DNA from: Berberis thunbergii
Taxonomy: Eukaryota; Streptophyta; Magnoliopsida; Ranunculales; Berberidaceae
DNA length: 64,000 bases
Direction of reading: 5' to 3'
Assembly: GCA_003290165.1 (NCBI GenBank)
Contig: QNQO01000651.1
Span: 248,001 to 312,000, forward strand
Part shown: piece after piece, positions 35,580-47,370 of the stretch
How positions within the stretch are numbered: the first letter of the stretch is position 1
Layout: the number at the start of each line of letters is the position of its first letter
The notes under the pieces: generated by a model
Databases searched by the model: none
Seen by the model: the letters and a program-made list of their open reading frames with translations, nothing else
What the model was told of the DNA's origin: nothing
Program-made: the position numbers and the translations under genes

Positions 35580-36474
35580 TAGATTATTGACACTGGTGCA
35601 TCTTATCATGCAACCCCAAGGAAAGACTATTTCACTACTTATAGAGCAGGAGATTTTGGCAGTGTGAAGATGGGAAACACTAACAACTCTAAAATAGTGG
35701 GAATAGGTGATGTGTGTGTCCAGACTAATACGGGGTGCACGTTGACTTTGAAAGATGTACGTCATGTTCCTGATCTTTGTTTGAACCTGATTTCCGGACT
35801 TGTTTTGGATAAACAAGGGTATATTAGTTATTTTGGTAATGGTGCATGGAAGCTTACCAAAGGTTCACTTGTTGTGGCAAAGGGTAAGGCGTGTTGCACA
35901 CTATACAAGACTCAGGTGAAATTGTGTAAGACTAGTTTGAATGCAGCTGAAGATGGTTCTTCTACAAACTCGTGGCATAGGTGACTTGCACACACGAGTG
36001 AGAAAGGTATGCAACTCTTATAAAAGAAGAAATTAATTCCCTCCTTGAAAGGTACTCCTCTTAACCCCTATGATTATTGTTTATTTGGTAAACATCATAG
36101 AGATGCATTTCGTAGATCATCAAAAAGAAAATATGGCTTGTTAGATTTGGTTTACACTGATGTTTGTGGTCCCATTGAAGTAGATTCTCTTGGTGGTAGT
36201 AGATAATATTTCTTGACATTTATTGATGATGCATCAAGAAATGTGTGGATATATTTTCTCAGATCTAAGGATCGGGTTTTTCAGCTATTCCAGCAGTTTC
36301 ATGCCAAGGTTGAAAAAGAAACAGGTAGAGTTTTGAAGTATTTCCGCAGTGATAATGGTGGCAAGTACACATCAAAAGAATTTAAAGATTATTGTAGTAA
36401 GCTTGGTATACGGCATGAAAAGACAATTCCTTACACTCCACAGCATGATGAGGTAGCAGAGATTAAAGGTTGAT
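35580..36474 (+). pseudogene. pol: Copia element 3 protease and integrase, broken
   Basis: Starts with IDTGASYHATP (intact D-T-G protease motif). The GAG-pre-integrase region follows, then integrase with YTDVCGPIEV, FLTFIDDASRNVWIYFL, FRSDNGGKYTS and PYTPQHDEVAE. Stops occur near 35981, 36021 and 36205. After 36474 the sequence jumps to the integrase C-terminal region (FFIGYGDEQFGYRLWDP), so the end of the integrase core is deleted. Confidence 0.83.
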
Positions 36475-38436
36475 GAGAAGGCATCTCCGTGTTTTTCATT
36501 GGTTATGGAGATGAGCAGTTTGGCTACAGATTATGGGATCCTGATAATAAGAAAATTATTAGAAGCAGAAATGTGGTATTTTATGAAGATCATACCATTG
36601 CAGATTTTGAGAAAATTAAAAAGCCCAAGCAGATAAATAATGAGGTAGCAGATCTTACACCCCTTCCTCCTTCTTTGTCGAATGTTGAAAATGGGGGAGA
36701 GATGTCAGATGATATAGTTGGTGACCATATGCTAGAAAATGAAGTTGTTAATGGTGATTATGTAGAAACAAATGAGACTGCGCATGAAGAGCAGCCCCTT
36801 CGGCAAAAAATAGTAGATCCTCATTTAAGAAGGTCTACCAAAGAGCTCCAACCTTCAAAGAGGTACCCCAATGATGACTATGTTTTCCTTATATAAGAAG
36901 GTGAACCAGAAAATTTTCAAGAAGTACTAGATCATAAAGATAAAGATAGTTGGATGAAAACTATGCAAGAAGAGATGATTTCCTTTCATAAGAATGGTAC
37001 TTATGATTTAGTTGAGATTTCAAAAGGTAGAAAACATTTGAAGAACAAATGAGTGTACAAATTGAAAAAGGATGGTGATGGAAAGAATGTGAAGCACAAA
37101 GCTCGGTTAGTGGTAAAAGGCTTTGCGCAAAAGAAGTGGATAGATTTTGATGAGATATTCTCACCCGTGGTGAAGATGACATCCATTAGAGTGGTGTTAA
37201 GTCTTGCAGCTAGCCTGAATCTTGAGATTGAACAGTTAGATGTTAAAACTGCATTTCTTCATATGGATTTGCATGAAGAAATTTACATGGCACTACCAAA
37301 GGGTTTTGAAGTGAAAGGGAAAGAACATATGGTTTGCAGATTGAAGAAAAGCCTTTATGGATTGAAACAGGCTCCGAGACAGTGGTATAAGAAGTTTGAC
37401 TTCTTTTTGGTAGGACATGGCTACAAGAGAACACTTCTAGACCATTGTGTTTATGTCATATATTTTTCGCCTGATAGCTTCATTATTCTCTTGATTTATG
37501 TTGATGATATGCTAATTGTTGGAAAAGATGTTGATATGATTGGCAGGTTGAAAAAAGATTTGTTTAATTCTTTTGATATGAAAGACTTGGGGCCAGCTCA
37601 ACACATCCTAGGGATGAAAATTACACGTGACAAAAAATTAAGAAGTTGTGGTTGTCACAAGAAAATTTTGTTGAAAAAGTACTTGAAAGGTTCAACATGA
37701 ATGATGCTAAGCCCGTGAGTACTCCACTTGCTAATCACTTCAAGTTAAGTGCCAAGTTATCTCCTCGTACCGATGAAGAAAAGAAGCATATGTTAGGTAT
37801 TCCACACTCCTCTGTTGTAGGGTGTTTGATGTATGTTATGGTTTGTACAAGACCAGATATTACTCAAACAGTTGGTGTTGTGAGTGGGTATTCAGAAATC
37901 CAAGAAAAGAACATTGGGCTGCAGTTAAATAAATTATGAGATATTTGAAAGGTACTTCAAAGCTTTGTTTAAGCTTTGGTAATTCAGGAGTTGTGTTAGA
38001 AGGGTACACAGATGCAGATTTTGCAGGTGATTTAGACAACAAGATATCGACTTCAGGTTATGTTTTCACTTTTGTAGGGGGAGCTATAGCTTGGCAGTCT
38101 AGATTGCAAAAGTGTGTTGCTTTGTCAACTACTGAAGCCAAGTATATTGCCATTAATGAAGTAGGGAAGGAAATGTTATAGTTGAAAAGATTGCTTAAGG
38201 AGCTGAGTGTGAATCAGAATAAGTATGTGGTGCATTGTGATAGTCAGAATGCTATTGAGTTGAGTAAGAATAGCACATATCATGGACTTACCAAGCATAT
38301 TGATACACATTACCACTGGATACGTGATGTACTTGAGAAAAATTGTTTCCAGGTTGCAAAGATTCATACTAGTGAAAATCCTTTCGACATGATGACAAAA
38401 GTAGTTCCAAAAGGAAAACATGAGTTCTGTAGATAA
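36475..38436 (+). pseudogene. pol: Copia element 3 integrase tail, RT and RNase H
   Basis: Reads FIGYGDEQFGYRLWDPDNKK, a linker, then RT from about 36910 with KARLVVKGFAQKKWIDFDE, QLDVKTAFLHMDLHEEI and a YVDDMLIVGKD active site at about 37498. RNase H has GYTDADFAGDLDN, LSTTEAKYIA and HCDSQNAIELS. Stops are at 36894, 37050 and 38179; shifts lie near 37640-37650 and 37925. The domain order is complete, but the product cannot be made. Confidence 0.87.
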
Positions 38437-38487
38437 CTCATTGGATTGGCCTAATATGATTAGGAGGTGATTCTTCCTTAATGGTCT

Positions 38488-38498
38488 GGAGGGGGGGA
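38488..38498 (+). other. Polypurine tract, copia element 3
   Basis: GGAGGGGGGGA directly before the 3' LTR start at 38501, the expected plus-strand primer position. Confidence 0.8.
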
Positions 38499-38500
38499 TT

Positions 38501-39131
38501 TGTTGAGGTCCAACCCATTAGGGTGGATCCAACTTTGGTAAGTAATCAAACATAATTTCAAGTTTGGTTGAACAAAGAAAATAAAATTTCAATAAGAAAC
38601 AAAAACAAAAATAAATAGAAACAAAGTTCTATTTGAAACGGTGTTGGGCGGCTGCAAACAAGTATAAATAGGTGCATAAAACAGAGTTTTATTCATAGTG
38701 TTTTCAGATAAGCTGCTGCGTGAATAAGCAACAGATAATATAGTTTTCTCTTTGTTGTTTGGTGCGGGTATGTGCGCGTAGACGGTGACTTTGTGTTTGA
38801 TTCTTTGGGCATGATTTTGTGCGACAAAGTGTGATGCATGGCTGCAATATCGACTCATTTTTGTCGATTGATTTAGTAGAAGAAGTTGAAGGAGTTTTTT
38901 GGGTTAATTTGCTGTGAGGTAACCCGTGTTATTTACTCCTTGCATTACTCAAGCTTTGGGCAAAAATCTTTAGTTATTGTACTTCTTCTTATTTGATTAG
39001 TGGATTCTCTCATATTTGTCCCATGGTTTTTCCCTTCACATTGGAGAGTTTTTCACGTAAATCTTGGTATCTTGTTTATTATTGCTTTAAATTATTTCTT
39101 TGATATTGTTTTATTGGTATTTGTCCCAACA
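38501..39131 (+). repeat. 3' LTR of copia element 3
   Basis: 631 bp, starting TGTTGAGGTCC and ending TTTGTCCCAACA, matching 30498-31253 apart from the expanded repeats there. TATA-like GTATAAATAGG is at about 38661. Confidence 0.9.
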
Positions 39132-42100
39132 GGAACAAGTTTGCTAAGAACTATATGCATGCCATATCAAGAACGATATATAGGCCATACACAAGTTTGT
39201 GTAAGATCAAGTAGGATGGTAGTGTAATGATGCAATATGAATCCCATTGAAGAGTACTAGCTTTTGACTTTGATGCTTAGGCGCATATGGGCTGATATGT
39301 TGGGGTGGAGACCTGAATTACAGTGTCCATCCCCATACTTGATGTAAAGTCTTCACCGAAGCAATGAAACAATTTAAAATCAGAATATGAACTCACAATT
39401 TTTTGCTGAATAAAGCCTGGCTTTTCATTGATAAATGACCAAGCAAAATCAGAAATGCTAAACATGCCCAAAGTAATTGTGGTTGCTCTTATTGACATGG
39501 CGTCCACAGCATTAGGAGCGGTCAGTTCTCATCCCTACGGATATGAATCACATCATTGCAGAAGTGATATGCTTTAAAAAGTTTCAAGAACTTAAGAATG
39601 AAAAAATCAAATTGTATAAAAATTCAAATGACTTGGAAGGTTAGTAGTTTTCTTTCTTTCTTCTTTTTTTGGTAGAAGGTTAGCTGCATCAGTTTGTTAT
39701 CATGAGGAGCATGTAATTTTCATAATGATGACGAAACATCTGAGGCAGAAAAGGAACTTTACATCTTAAGGTAATGCGATTTTTAACAAATGATTGTGGT
39801 TTTGTGGAATTGTTGGGCACAAGGATAACTAACTCAATTCTCTTCGGGTGTTATAATTATGAAAAGAGCCAACTGAGTTGTAGAGGTGTGGCGAATGGTA
39901 TCACACGTCACGGATTCAAACCCAGACTGAAACATTGGGTAGGGAGGGTTAAGGGTACATTTTAAATATATATATATGAGAAGAACCCTTTCTTTGCATT
40001 TAGCTTTATAACAAAATTTTCACTGTTGCTGGTGATTACTAGAATGATTTCAGAATGTTGGTAGTGCAAGTGCCTAGTTTGAAAAGATTGTTGTTTGTTG
40101 ATAATTGTGGTATGGACAGGCTAACCCAAGCCCAAACCTAGATGTTAAGTTGGGTTGAGCTTGCACCAGTAATCCCACTTTTGTTTTGGGCTTGAGCTAT
40201 AAATTTTTATCCAATGGGCCTAATCGTTTCACTTGATGATCTATATCGCTAAAAAAAATTTCCACCTTGAGTTCTCCCCTCTTACGTGTTTTTAAGGATC
40301 CATATGAATGAAAATTTTGAATGGTACATCGATTGTGAGAAATCAATCATTTCGAGTCAATAAGAAGACACCACATCAGAGTCAAATGAAAGTCAGATAG
40401 AAACTTTTGAAATTTTCAGATGGAAACTCTATCCTTATTCTCGAATGCAACTCTCGTGATTCTCTAAACTGGTAGCTATAACGTGACGTCATTTCATTGG
40501 CTTATATTTAGTGATTACAAAATGTGTATTTAACTCGTGAAAAATCAATAACTTTAAGTCAATAAAAGGACGCCACATCAGAAGAATCTAGATGAAAGTT
40601 AGATTAAATGGTCAAAATAGGACTCATCAACAAATTGTGTGCAAGGAATATAGAAGTAGCATATATGGTATTAATCCCATTGTCCAATAGACCATTTTTT
40701 GCTTAAATGCTTAATTTCAACGGGGATGATGTCATAAGCACAAATGTAAACAAAGAAAATGAGGTGCAATCAATGTTCCAAAGTATGGATACTAAACTAG
40801 ATAAAAAGAAAATGCCGCGAAACTTTCCCATCCCAACCCAAAGTCTAAAAATCTAGGTTAAAAGTTAATTTCCGCAAAAGAAAAAAGGGCAAAAAGGAAA
40901 AAAGAAAAAAGAAAAAGAAAAAGAAAAAGCATAATAATATATATCACCACAAGTGGTGGAGGGTTGCCCACATAGAAACTTAATTTTAGTGGTGGTAGAA
41001 AAACCTTGGCTATTTCCACCCAATTTGTTAAAGATGGGCCACCATTTGCCATCCATCTCCTTTTCTCCACATGGTTTTATAGACTACTCTTGTTTGATGT
41101 GTGTGCTGGCTTCCATATCCTCATTTTTTTTTGCTCATATATTCATCCAAGCTCATATCTTTTCTTTCCACTTTGGCTTTGTACTTTACTTACCTTATCT
41201 ATATTTCTATGCCTTGTAGCCACCAACCATCACTACTACTTTTACTGTCTTTTTTGAATAGGATTATTCCATTGTCTTAGCAAAGAGGATACACTTTTTT
41301 AATAGGATTATTCCATTGTCTTAGCAAGTTTATTCTTTGATTTTATGCCTTCATGTTATCCATGAAATTTATGACTTAGTCAATATTAATAAATAATAAG
41401 AAGTCACTAATATATACTTTATATAATTTGTCGACATCAATTGTATGCGATACAAATTTTGCCACGACATACTTGTGCATTTGGGATTGATCCATAAAAC
41501 ATTACCTGACCAGCTTGCCTTTGGAAAATAAAGAATATTAGTATACATATATTTTATACACGATCGTTCTTTCGCTTAAAAAAAAATTTGATCCCCCAGG
41601 TTTCGGTTAAATTCTCTAAATTGGAGGTGAAATGGAAACAATCATATACATGACTACTCGTGTATGTGAGTTGGAAATCTACACTATAATGGACTTTAGC
41701 TATACAGTTATAGTCGCTATAGGAACACCTATTGGGCCTTCCATTCGAGTTTAGGTGGTGTGAGGTTTTTCTTTTAAAGAGTCTCATTGTTATTAGGAAG
41801 TGAACATCTTCCTTATAAACCTTTGTGATAACTCGTTCTTACTTGATATGAGACTATTCAAGCCAACTTCATCCCAACAATCTCCACTTTTGGCGCGAAT
41901 CGTCACACATTCTACAATGCATCCACCTGTCTGCAACATCTCGAAGTACACCTCCTCCTCAAGTCTCATGTTCGACTACGGTCCTGTGTAGGTAGCACTC
42001 GATATACAGACTCAATCATTCCTGGTGTTATTGGTTCCACCTAGTTACAACCACCGCACTATCCCAACAAAAAATATAATTTAGCCGAAGTTAATAACAC

Positions 42101-42828
42101 ATCGAGTGATGAATGCCAATAACTTAGACACCACTAGTGTATTTTCATACATGAATCTCTCATTGAGAGACAAGTAGCAATTATGTGCCTACTCCTTAAA
42201 CATCACTTGCATGTTTTTTATTTAAGAGAAACGCACAACTATTGGGTCATAAACTGTATTGCATTCAAGCATGAATGGATTGATTGTACCATTTACTAGT
42301 ATTTTTAATCCCACGGACACTAATCATAATAGTTAATTACCAGTGCTATTTCAAACAACAATTTTTGGATCCAGTAGCCTTTCCTTTATTCCCCTAAAGA
42401 AGAAAAACCATGTGCCTAAGAGACATCTTCTTCATTCATAGTGGCTGGGCATCTCATACTGTACTTGCTGCCTTTTATCACTTCAAATTATGCAATTGGT
42501 GCACCACCATCTCTGGTTCAAGTTATGGATGCTTGGAGATTGTTAGCATAAAATGTTTGAGCACCCACTCTATCATATGGTATCATTCACATGGTCTGTT
42601 TGTTCCCAATTTTTGTTTAAGCATATTAACTTTTGTAATTACTTTCATGGCTTTGAAAGCATGAATCCACAAGTTTACATGTTTTGATACAACATTGATT
42701 GATGTAAGATCAAAATATCATCACCACATGAAATGAAATCAACATTATATTGGGAAAACCCAAAAATTGTCACAAGATCTAAGAGCATACACAATTGAAC
42801 CATGTCAAAGGCATTTTGTGAGAAGGCG
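39132..42828. other. Transposon-rich spacer without a recognised gene
   Basis: Apart from the ORF at 39277-39526, no gene was recognised. A SINE-like block at 39869-39985 has a box-B-like GGATTCAAACCC. Partial direct repeats lie at 40336-40404 and 40536-40610. A short tandem duplication is at 41251-41327 (unit about 42 bp). Near 41870-41895 the word CCCAACAATCTCCAC looks like the inner edge of a copia LTR read on the - strand, a possible remnant. Confidence 0.4.
39277..39526 (-). CDS. Unrecognised exon-like ORF next to copia element 3
   Basis: On the - strand the frame reads ELTAPNAVDAMSIRATTITL, then GMFSISDFAWSFINEKPGFI, QQKIVSSYSDFKLFHCFGEDF and TSSMGMDTVIQVSTP. The composition is balanced and protein-like, not low complexity. 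A GTGAGT donor-like site lies just after QQK, so it may be an exon fragment. I do not recognise the family. It is bounded on the left by the element 3 3' LTR, so it may be what remains of a gene interrupted there. Confidence 0.35.
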
Positions 42829-42837
42829 CTTGGATTA

Positions 42838-44399
42838 GTGGTGGGCATTTCATTTCACAATCTCAATCACGTCCCGATTTTTTCTGGGTTTTACTGGGAT
42901 TGATCAATTTCATCATGATCGATATCCCGTCTCGTCCCGATTTAAAGTGAGATGTGATCGGGATGAAGATTTTCAATCCCGCTCATCCTGTCCCGTCCCA
43001 AACCAATTTTTATAATATTTATTATTAATAGTTTTATTGATGAAATAACACTAAAGTTGACATGCGCTGGCTTCCACCGTGGGATGATATTTAAGTAACT
43101 GATTTGCTAAATGCTCCAAGATGTTAAGCAACTCCATGTTTTGGACAATGGGTTGACAACGACTTTAGATCAGCTCTAAATTTTGTTGATGTTTCTATCA
43201 TGAATAGGGTAACATCAATTTCAATTTGTTAGGCTTATTCGTATATGAGAAATGCTGCAGTTTTTCTTGGATGGATGATTAAGACTATTAGAATCATTTC
43301 ATGTTTCTTCACAAGGATACTGACTGACAGAAGCTTCAACATAGATCCTTTAAGCGAAAGCTTTTCAAAAAAATTCCCCGTGAAAGTTACTATTGGATAG
43401 ATAGATGCCGTCTCGAAAGTTAGAAAAAATGACCATTATTTAGACCACCTCTCTGTGAAATAGGAAACATGTTTGAAACATGAAAGTGTTTGGACTCCTA
43501 TTTGAAACAGGAAACTGTTTGGACTTCTGGAAATTGTTTTTTGAACAGGAAATAAATTCTAGGAAACAGGAAATTGTTGTGAAACAGGAAACTACTGTGA
43601 AACAGGAAACTGCTGCCAAACAGAAAACTGTTGTCCCTATATATACTAGGAACTATAGGTGTTTTTATTATGATGATTGCACGTAGAAAAACTGTGATGC
43701 ACAGGGAGTAGAGAAAGATAATTCCTTGAATTGTTTCATCTCTTGTTGAGAGATTGTGTGAGAATTGTCATCTTCTTGTACCTTGTTCTTGAATATAGTG
43801 GAATCACCTCACTGTGGACGTAGGCAATTGCTGAACCACGTAAACCTTGTGTCTCTTGTGGTATGTTCTTAATTTTCTCTAATTTCTTTCATTGCTAGTT
43901 GCTCTATTTAATTGATTGGATCCTTGTGGTACTTGTGTGCAATTGTTGGTGTCTACCCGCTTCCGCAATAAGGCGCAACACTCTCCAATAATCTTATACA
44001 TTAGTTTTCATTAAAAATTAGAAAATTTTCCTATTGCAGTTAGTTTATGTCATCTTAAAATGATTCATCTTGGAACAGTTTGGTTCAGTAATGACTTTCC
44101 ATGTGATTTCTTGTTCTTGAATCTGTAACTTTGGAAGACTGACATTACGATGTAGAAGAACTCAAGGTTTGTGCAACTAATCTTCAGCATTTAGCCACAT
44201 GATGTTGTGTTGAGAACAAGGTATGTGATGATGATGATGATGAATGCTATTTGAACCACAGCTAAGTACCAACCACCGAACTTGTTGATCACGTCCCATC
44301 TCGAACCCGTTTGGGATGGGACGAGATCGGAATGAGGTTTATCACGTCCTGATTTCGAAGGAACGGGATGAAATCCATCCCGCCCCGTGCCACCCCTAA
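42838..44399. mobile_element. Element with 9-bp target duplication (Mutator-like size)
   Basis: The 9-bp sequence CTTGGATTA is present at 42829-42837 and 44400-44408. Next to it the ends are related in inverted orientation: GGTGGGCATTTCATTTC at the left and CACGGGGCGGGATGG read inward from the right, both followed by CGGGAT/ATCCCG-rich subterminal blocks. A 9-bp duplication is typical of Mutator-like elements, but the terminal repeats are short and diverged. The 1.56-kb interior has no transposase; it carries a block of GAAACAGGAAACT repeats and LTR-like sequence (43430-43980). Confidence 0.55.
43490..43640 (+). repeat. Degenerate GAAACAGGAAACT tandem repeats
   Basis: About seven copies of a 15-25 bp unit built on GAAACAGGAAACTG. 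They are followed by a TATA-like CCTATATATACTAGG at 43638-43652 and by CTGTGGACGTAGGCAATTG, a phrase common in plant LTRs. This may be a solo LTR with promoter-proximal repeats; its borders were not found. Confidence 0.5.
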
Positions 44400-44489
44400 C
44401 TTGGATTACACCATTTTAAACCTTACTTAGAATTGAATGTTTTATGAACTTTACTTAACAATTTTACCCTTCTTCGTATATGTGAATAG

Positions 44490-45170
44490 GGATGAAAACC
44501 GACCCGACAGTTCAGTTTCAAGTTGAAAAACTCGATCAATCTCTCTAGATGAGATCCAATCTATGGATGATTGATCTCTTTGTATCTCTTTCCTTCCCTA
44601 TCTCCGAAAACTCGTTGTACAACCTATCTTGGCAAAATTTGAGCTTATTAGGATTAGGTTTACTTGTATCTACTTAAAATCATAAAATCATAAACCATAA
44701 AATCGAACCTACCGACATAAAACAAAAATAAAATCGAACCGACTGACTATTTAAAATGTGTTATATTATTTTTATATAAAATATATCCGGTCGGTTCGGT
44801 TTTGTCGGTTAAAATCACATAAAAACCAAACCGACAATATCAATTTTGAATTGTTTTAAAATCAAAAACTGAATCGAATCGAACTTAAACCGAACCGAAA
44901 TCGAACCGATTTTAATTTTCATAAACCATAAACCGAACCGACCGACATAAAACCAAAATAAAATCGAACTGGCTGACTATTTTAAATATATTATATTATT
45001 TTTATATAAAAATATATACTATTTATTAAATATATTTAGTCAATTCGAGTTTGTAGTTTAAATCACATAAAAACTGAACCGACAATATCAATTTTGAATT
45101 TTTTTAAACCAAAAACTGAATCGAACCGATCGGTTTGGTAGGTTTAGTCGATTTTTTGTTCAACCCTAAA
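44490..45170. repeat. Tandemly duplicated GGTTCGG/CCGAACC-rich repeat
   Basis: Two related copies about 230 bp apart, 44693-44915 and about 44925-45150. Each contains AACC(G)ACCGACATAAAA, a TATATTATTTTTATATAAAA run and AAACTGAATCGAA. The block resembles 30300-30497. It is a dispersed plant repeat of uncertain class. Confidence 0.5.
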
Positions 45171-45272
45171 TGTGCCGCGTAGAACCAACTACCTCTCAAT
45201 CCATTGAGTAAAAATTAAAATGTTGGATATGTTCAAATTACTCTCTGAGTAATGGAATTCAAGAATTTATAC

Positions 45273-45553
45273 CAGTGTTCTGAAATTCGCTAGGTGGGCA
45301 GCGAGAATGGGAGTAGCACCCAGAGGCCTAGGCGGGAGACTAGGTGTGGGTTTTTTTTATATTACAAATTATAATTTATAAAAATAAAACATAATAGCAT
45401 GTAAAATTACTTACAAGTCAATGCTAAGATACATATACAAAATGCATTAAAAAATATAGTCTTAATTTTTTAAATATTTTTTGCATTAAAAATAAAATAT
45501 AAAAAATTCAAGACCTAGCCAGGCCGCCACATAGGAGGATTTTTATAACACTA
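45273..45553. mobile_element. hAT-type MITE, diverged relative of 28344-28980
   Basis: Starts CAGTGTTCTGAAAT and ends ATTTTTATAACACTA, with a GC-rich CCTAGGCGGG subterminal block. The 8-bp target duplication ATTTATAC is at 45265-45272; its partner is at 45976-45983, beyond a second MITE inserted exactly at the right end. There is no coding sequence. Confidence 0.75.
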
Positions 45554-45554
45554 A

Positions 45555-45973
45555 GGGCGTGTTTGGTTAGCCCATTGACCGTCGTAATGTAATGGTTTGA
45601 CCATTACAATGTAATGGGTCAAAGGCATTCCTGCGTTTGGTATCACATAAAACCATCGTAATGGTCATTCCCATTACAGATTTGATTGTAATGGCCATTC
45701 CTACCTCCCCCCTATGAATGGCAATTATCATTCCCATTGTAATGGTCAAAGTTGAATAATGACCATTTTTATCCTCCTCACCCTCCTCCATTTTAATTAA
45801 GTGAGGGTATTTTTGGAAATAAATTTTACATTACCACCTTACCATTTTAAAAGTATACCAAACATACATATTCCCATTACCATTCCCATTTCCATTTTCA
45901 TTCCCATTACCATTACCATTCCTATTACCATTCTCATTCCCACTCCCATTCCATTGAGTAACCAAACGAGCCC
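45555..45973. mobile_element. PIF/Harbinger-type (Tourist-like) MITE
   Basis: 419 bp with inverted ends GGGCGTGTTTGGTT and AACCAAACGAGCCC and target duplication TAA (45552-45554 and 45974-45976), typical of PIF/Harbinger. The interior is rich in CCATTAC/GTAATGG words that are largely self-complementary. The left TAA overlaps the right end of the hAT MITE. Confidence 0.88.
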
Positions 45974-45983
45974 TAATTTATAC

Positions 45984-46954
45984 ACATCAAGACAAAGGGC
46001 TTAATTGTCACTTAAGTATTCAAAAACCATAAAAGCCATTGTCTGACACGACTGTTATTTATCCTAGTGAGAATTGTTACATATTTGATCTTTCCAAACG
46101 GCATCAGATGTCCACCCAAAACATATTTATTGTATAATTGCATATTCTAGCATTTTTCTTGGTATAAAAATTTCAAATAAAAAATTTCGTAGTAACATTT
46201 TAACAAATTCAAAATTACGTTAATGTGGAATTCATATACGAGGGGATACAAAAGTATCTACTTCTATCACGATAATTCAAAAGGTGAATTGGTATGTTTG
46301 CTTGTCCTCAAAATTCCAATAACATCCTTGCCCAGGTTAGAGAATTTTTTATATATCCTCGTCCTCTCTGTAATCTCTCATTCTCCCTTATTTTCGTTCT
46401 CCTCCTCTTTTTCACCGTTGTCAACACCCTTTTTTCTCTTTTCCCCACCTTTTTTTTTTTTCTCTGTTTCACAATCACCCCAGCTTTTCTCTCTCTATAT
46501 TTCATCATCGTCGACCTCCCTTACGTCTTTCCCACAATCAATTGCAAACCCTCTCAATCACCGGTTGCTACCAACAGATTTCAACCACGTCATGTTGATC
46601 GACTCCCTCCATCATCCTTATTCCTGCCTCCTTGAATAAAACATAATATTATAGTCTTGAATAAAACATATCATTAACAATAATAAAATGTATGAGGGGC
46701 TAAAAAAATGATTTTGGCACGCGGAGGGTGCCCCGCAACATTAGTATAACTAACACACGTGCTTTATAGTGTTTCTTAAATTGGCAATAATACCCCCACA
46801 ACTTGTTTAACCCTCACCTTTGAAAAGGCAAGCTTTCCCAGCACAAAAATCTGATTTTTATGGAACCTTTTATTTCTCGAACATTCTCTCCACCAAATGA
46901 CTACAAAAAGGCATCTCTCTTTCATCCCCACCATTTAGAAGGGTTCCTATACAC

Positions 46955-46985
<31 letters not shown>

Positions 46986-47370
46986 ACATTACCTCAAGAG
47001 TGCAAGTCAAAACCAATGAACCCACCCCAAAATCACGACCACATTCCTCCTCAGTCAAACCAATGATGTCAAACTTTACTATTCAAGTGAGGTAGCGAAA
47101 GTTTCGCCAGAAACCAGTTAGGGTAATGGTGTGACCGTTCATTTCCATTGAGATGCACGCTTCAACCCTCGAGATGCAAAGAAGCACGAATCTCGAGAGA
47201 AATGAGTGGTGACACCCTCCCCCTCACTGGTTTCCTCGCCCCTTTCCACGACAGTTAAAAAAGGTTCAAATTTCGCTGTGAGAACACTCACATCAGGGTA
47301 ACGTGTCAAACAATCCTAATCGTATCGCCACGCGCCGATCCAAAGCCGTCTCGAATCGGCGAATCGGCAA
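45984..47370. other. Spacer upstream of the WRKY19-like gene
   Basis: No gene recognised. Pyrimidine-rich stretches at 46350-46560 open long but low-complexity frames. A (CT)n run lies at 46960-46986. The last few hundred bases are likely promoter of the downstream gene. Confidence 0.45.

Larger units (their letters stand above)
30498..39131 (+). mobile_element. Copia element 3 (Tork/Tnt1-like), interrupted
   Basis: LTRs at 30498-31253 and 38501-39131 (both ending TTTGTCCCAACA), primer site at 31257-31268 and a strong purine tract GGAGGGGGGGAT before the 3' LTR. Internal order is gag, protease, integrase, RT, RNase H. RNase H ends with HIDTHYHWIRDVLEKN and a SENPFDMMTKVV tail, like the Tnt1/Tork lineage. 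No matching 5-bp duplication is seen outside the LTRs (TAAGT against GGAAC). A 3.4-kb LTR-derived insertion (32182-35579) splits the protease, and part of integrase is deleted. Confidence 0.92.

Noticed and set aside
39869..39985. SINE-like block with GGATTCAAACCC
   Set aside because: The box-B-like word is fair, but box A, tail and target duplication are not convincing, so it is mentioned only within the spacer entry.
46223..46639. 138- and 113-residue + strand ORFs rich in Phe, Ser and Leu
   Set aside because: They arise from a pyrimidine-rich stretch open in two frames at once, which is typical of composition and not of coding.
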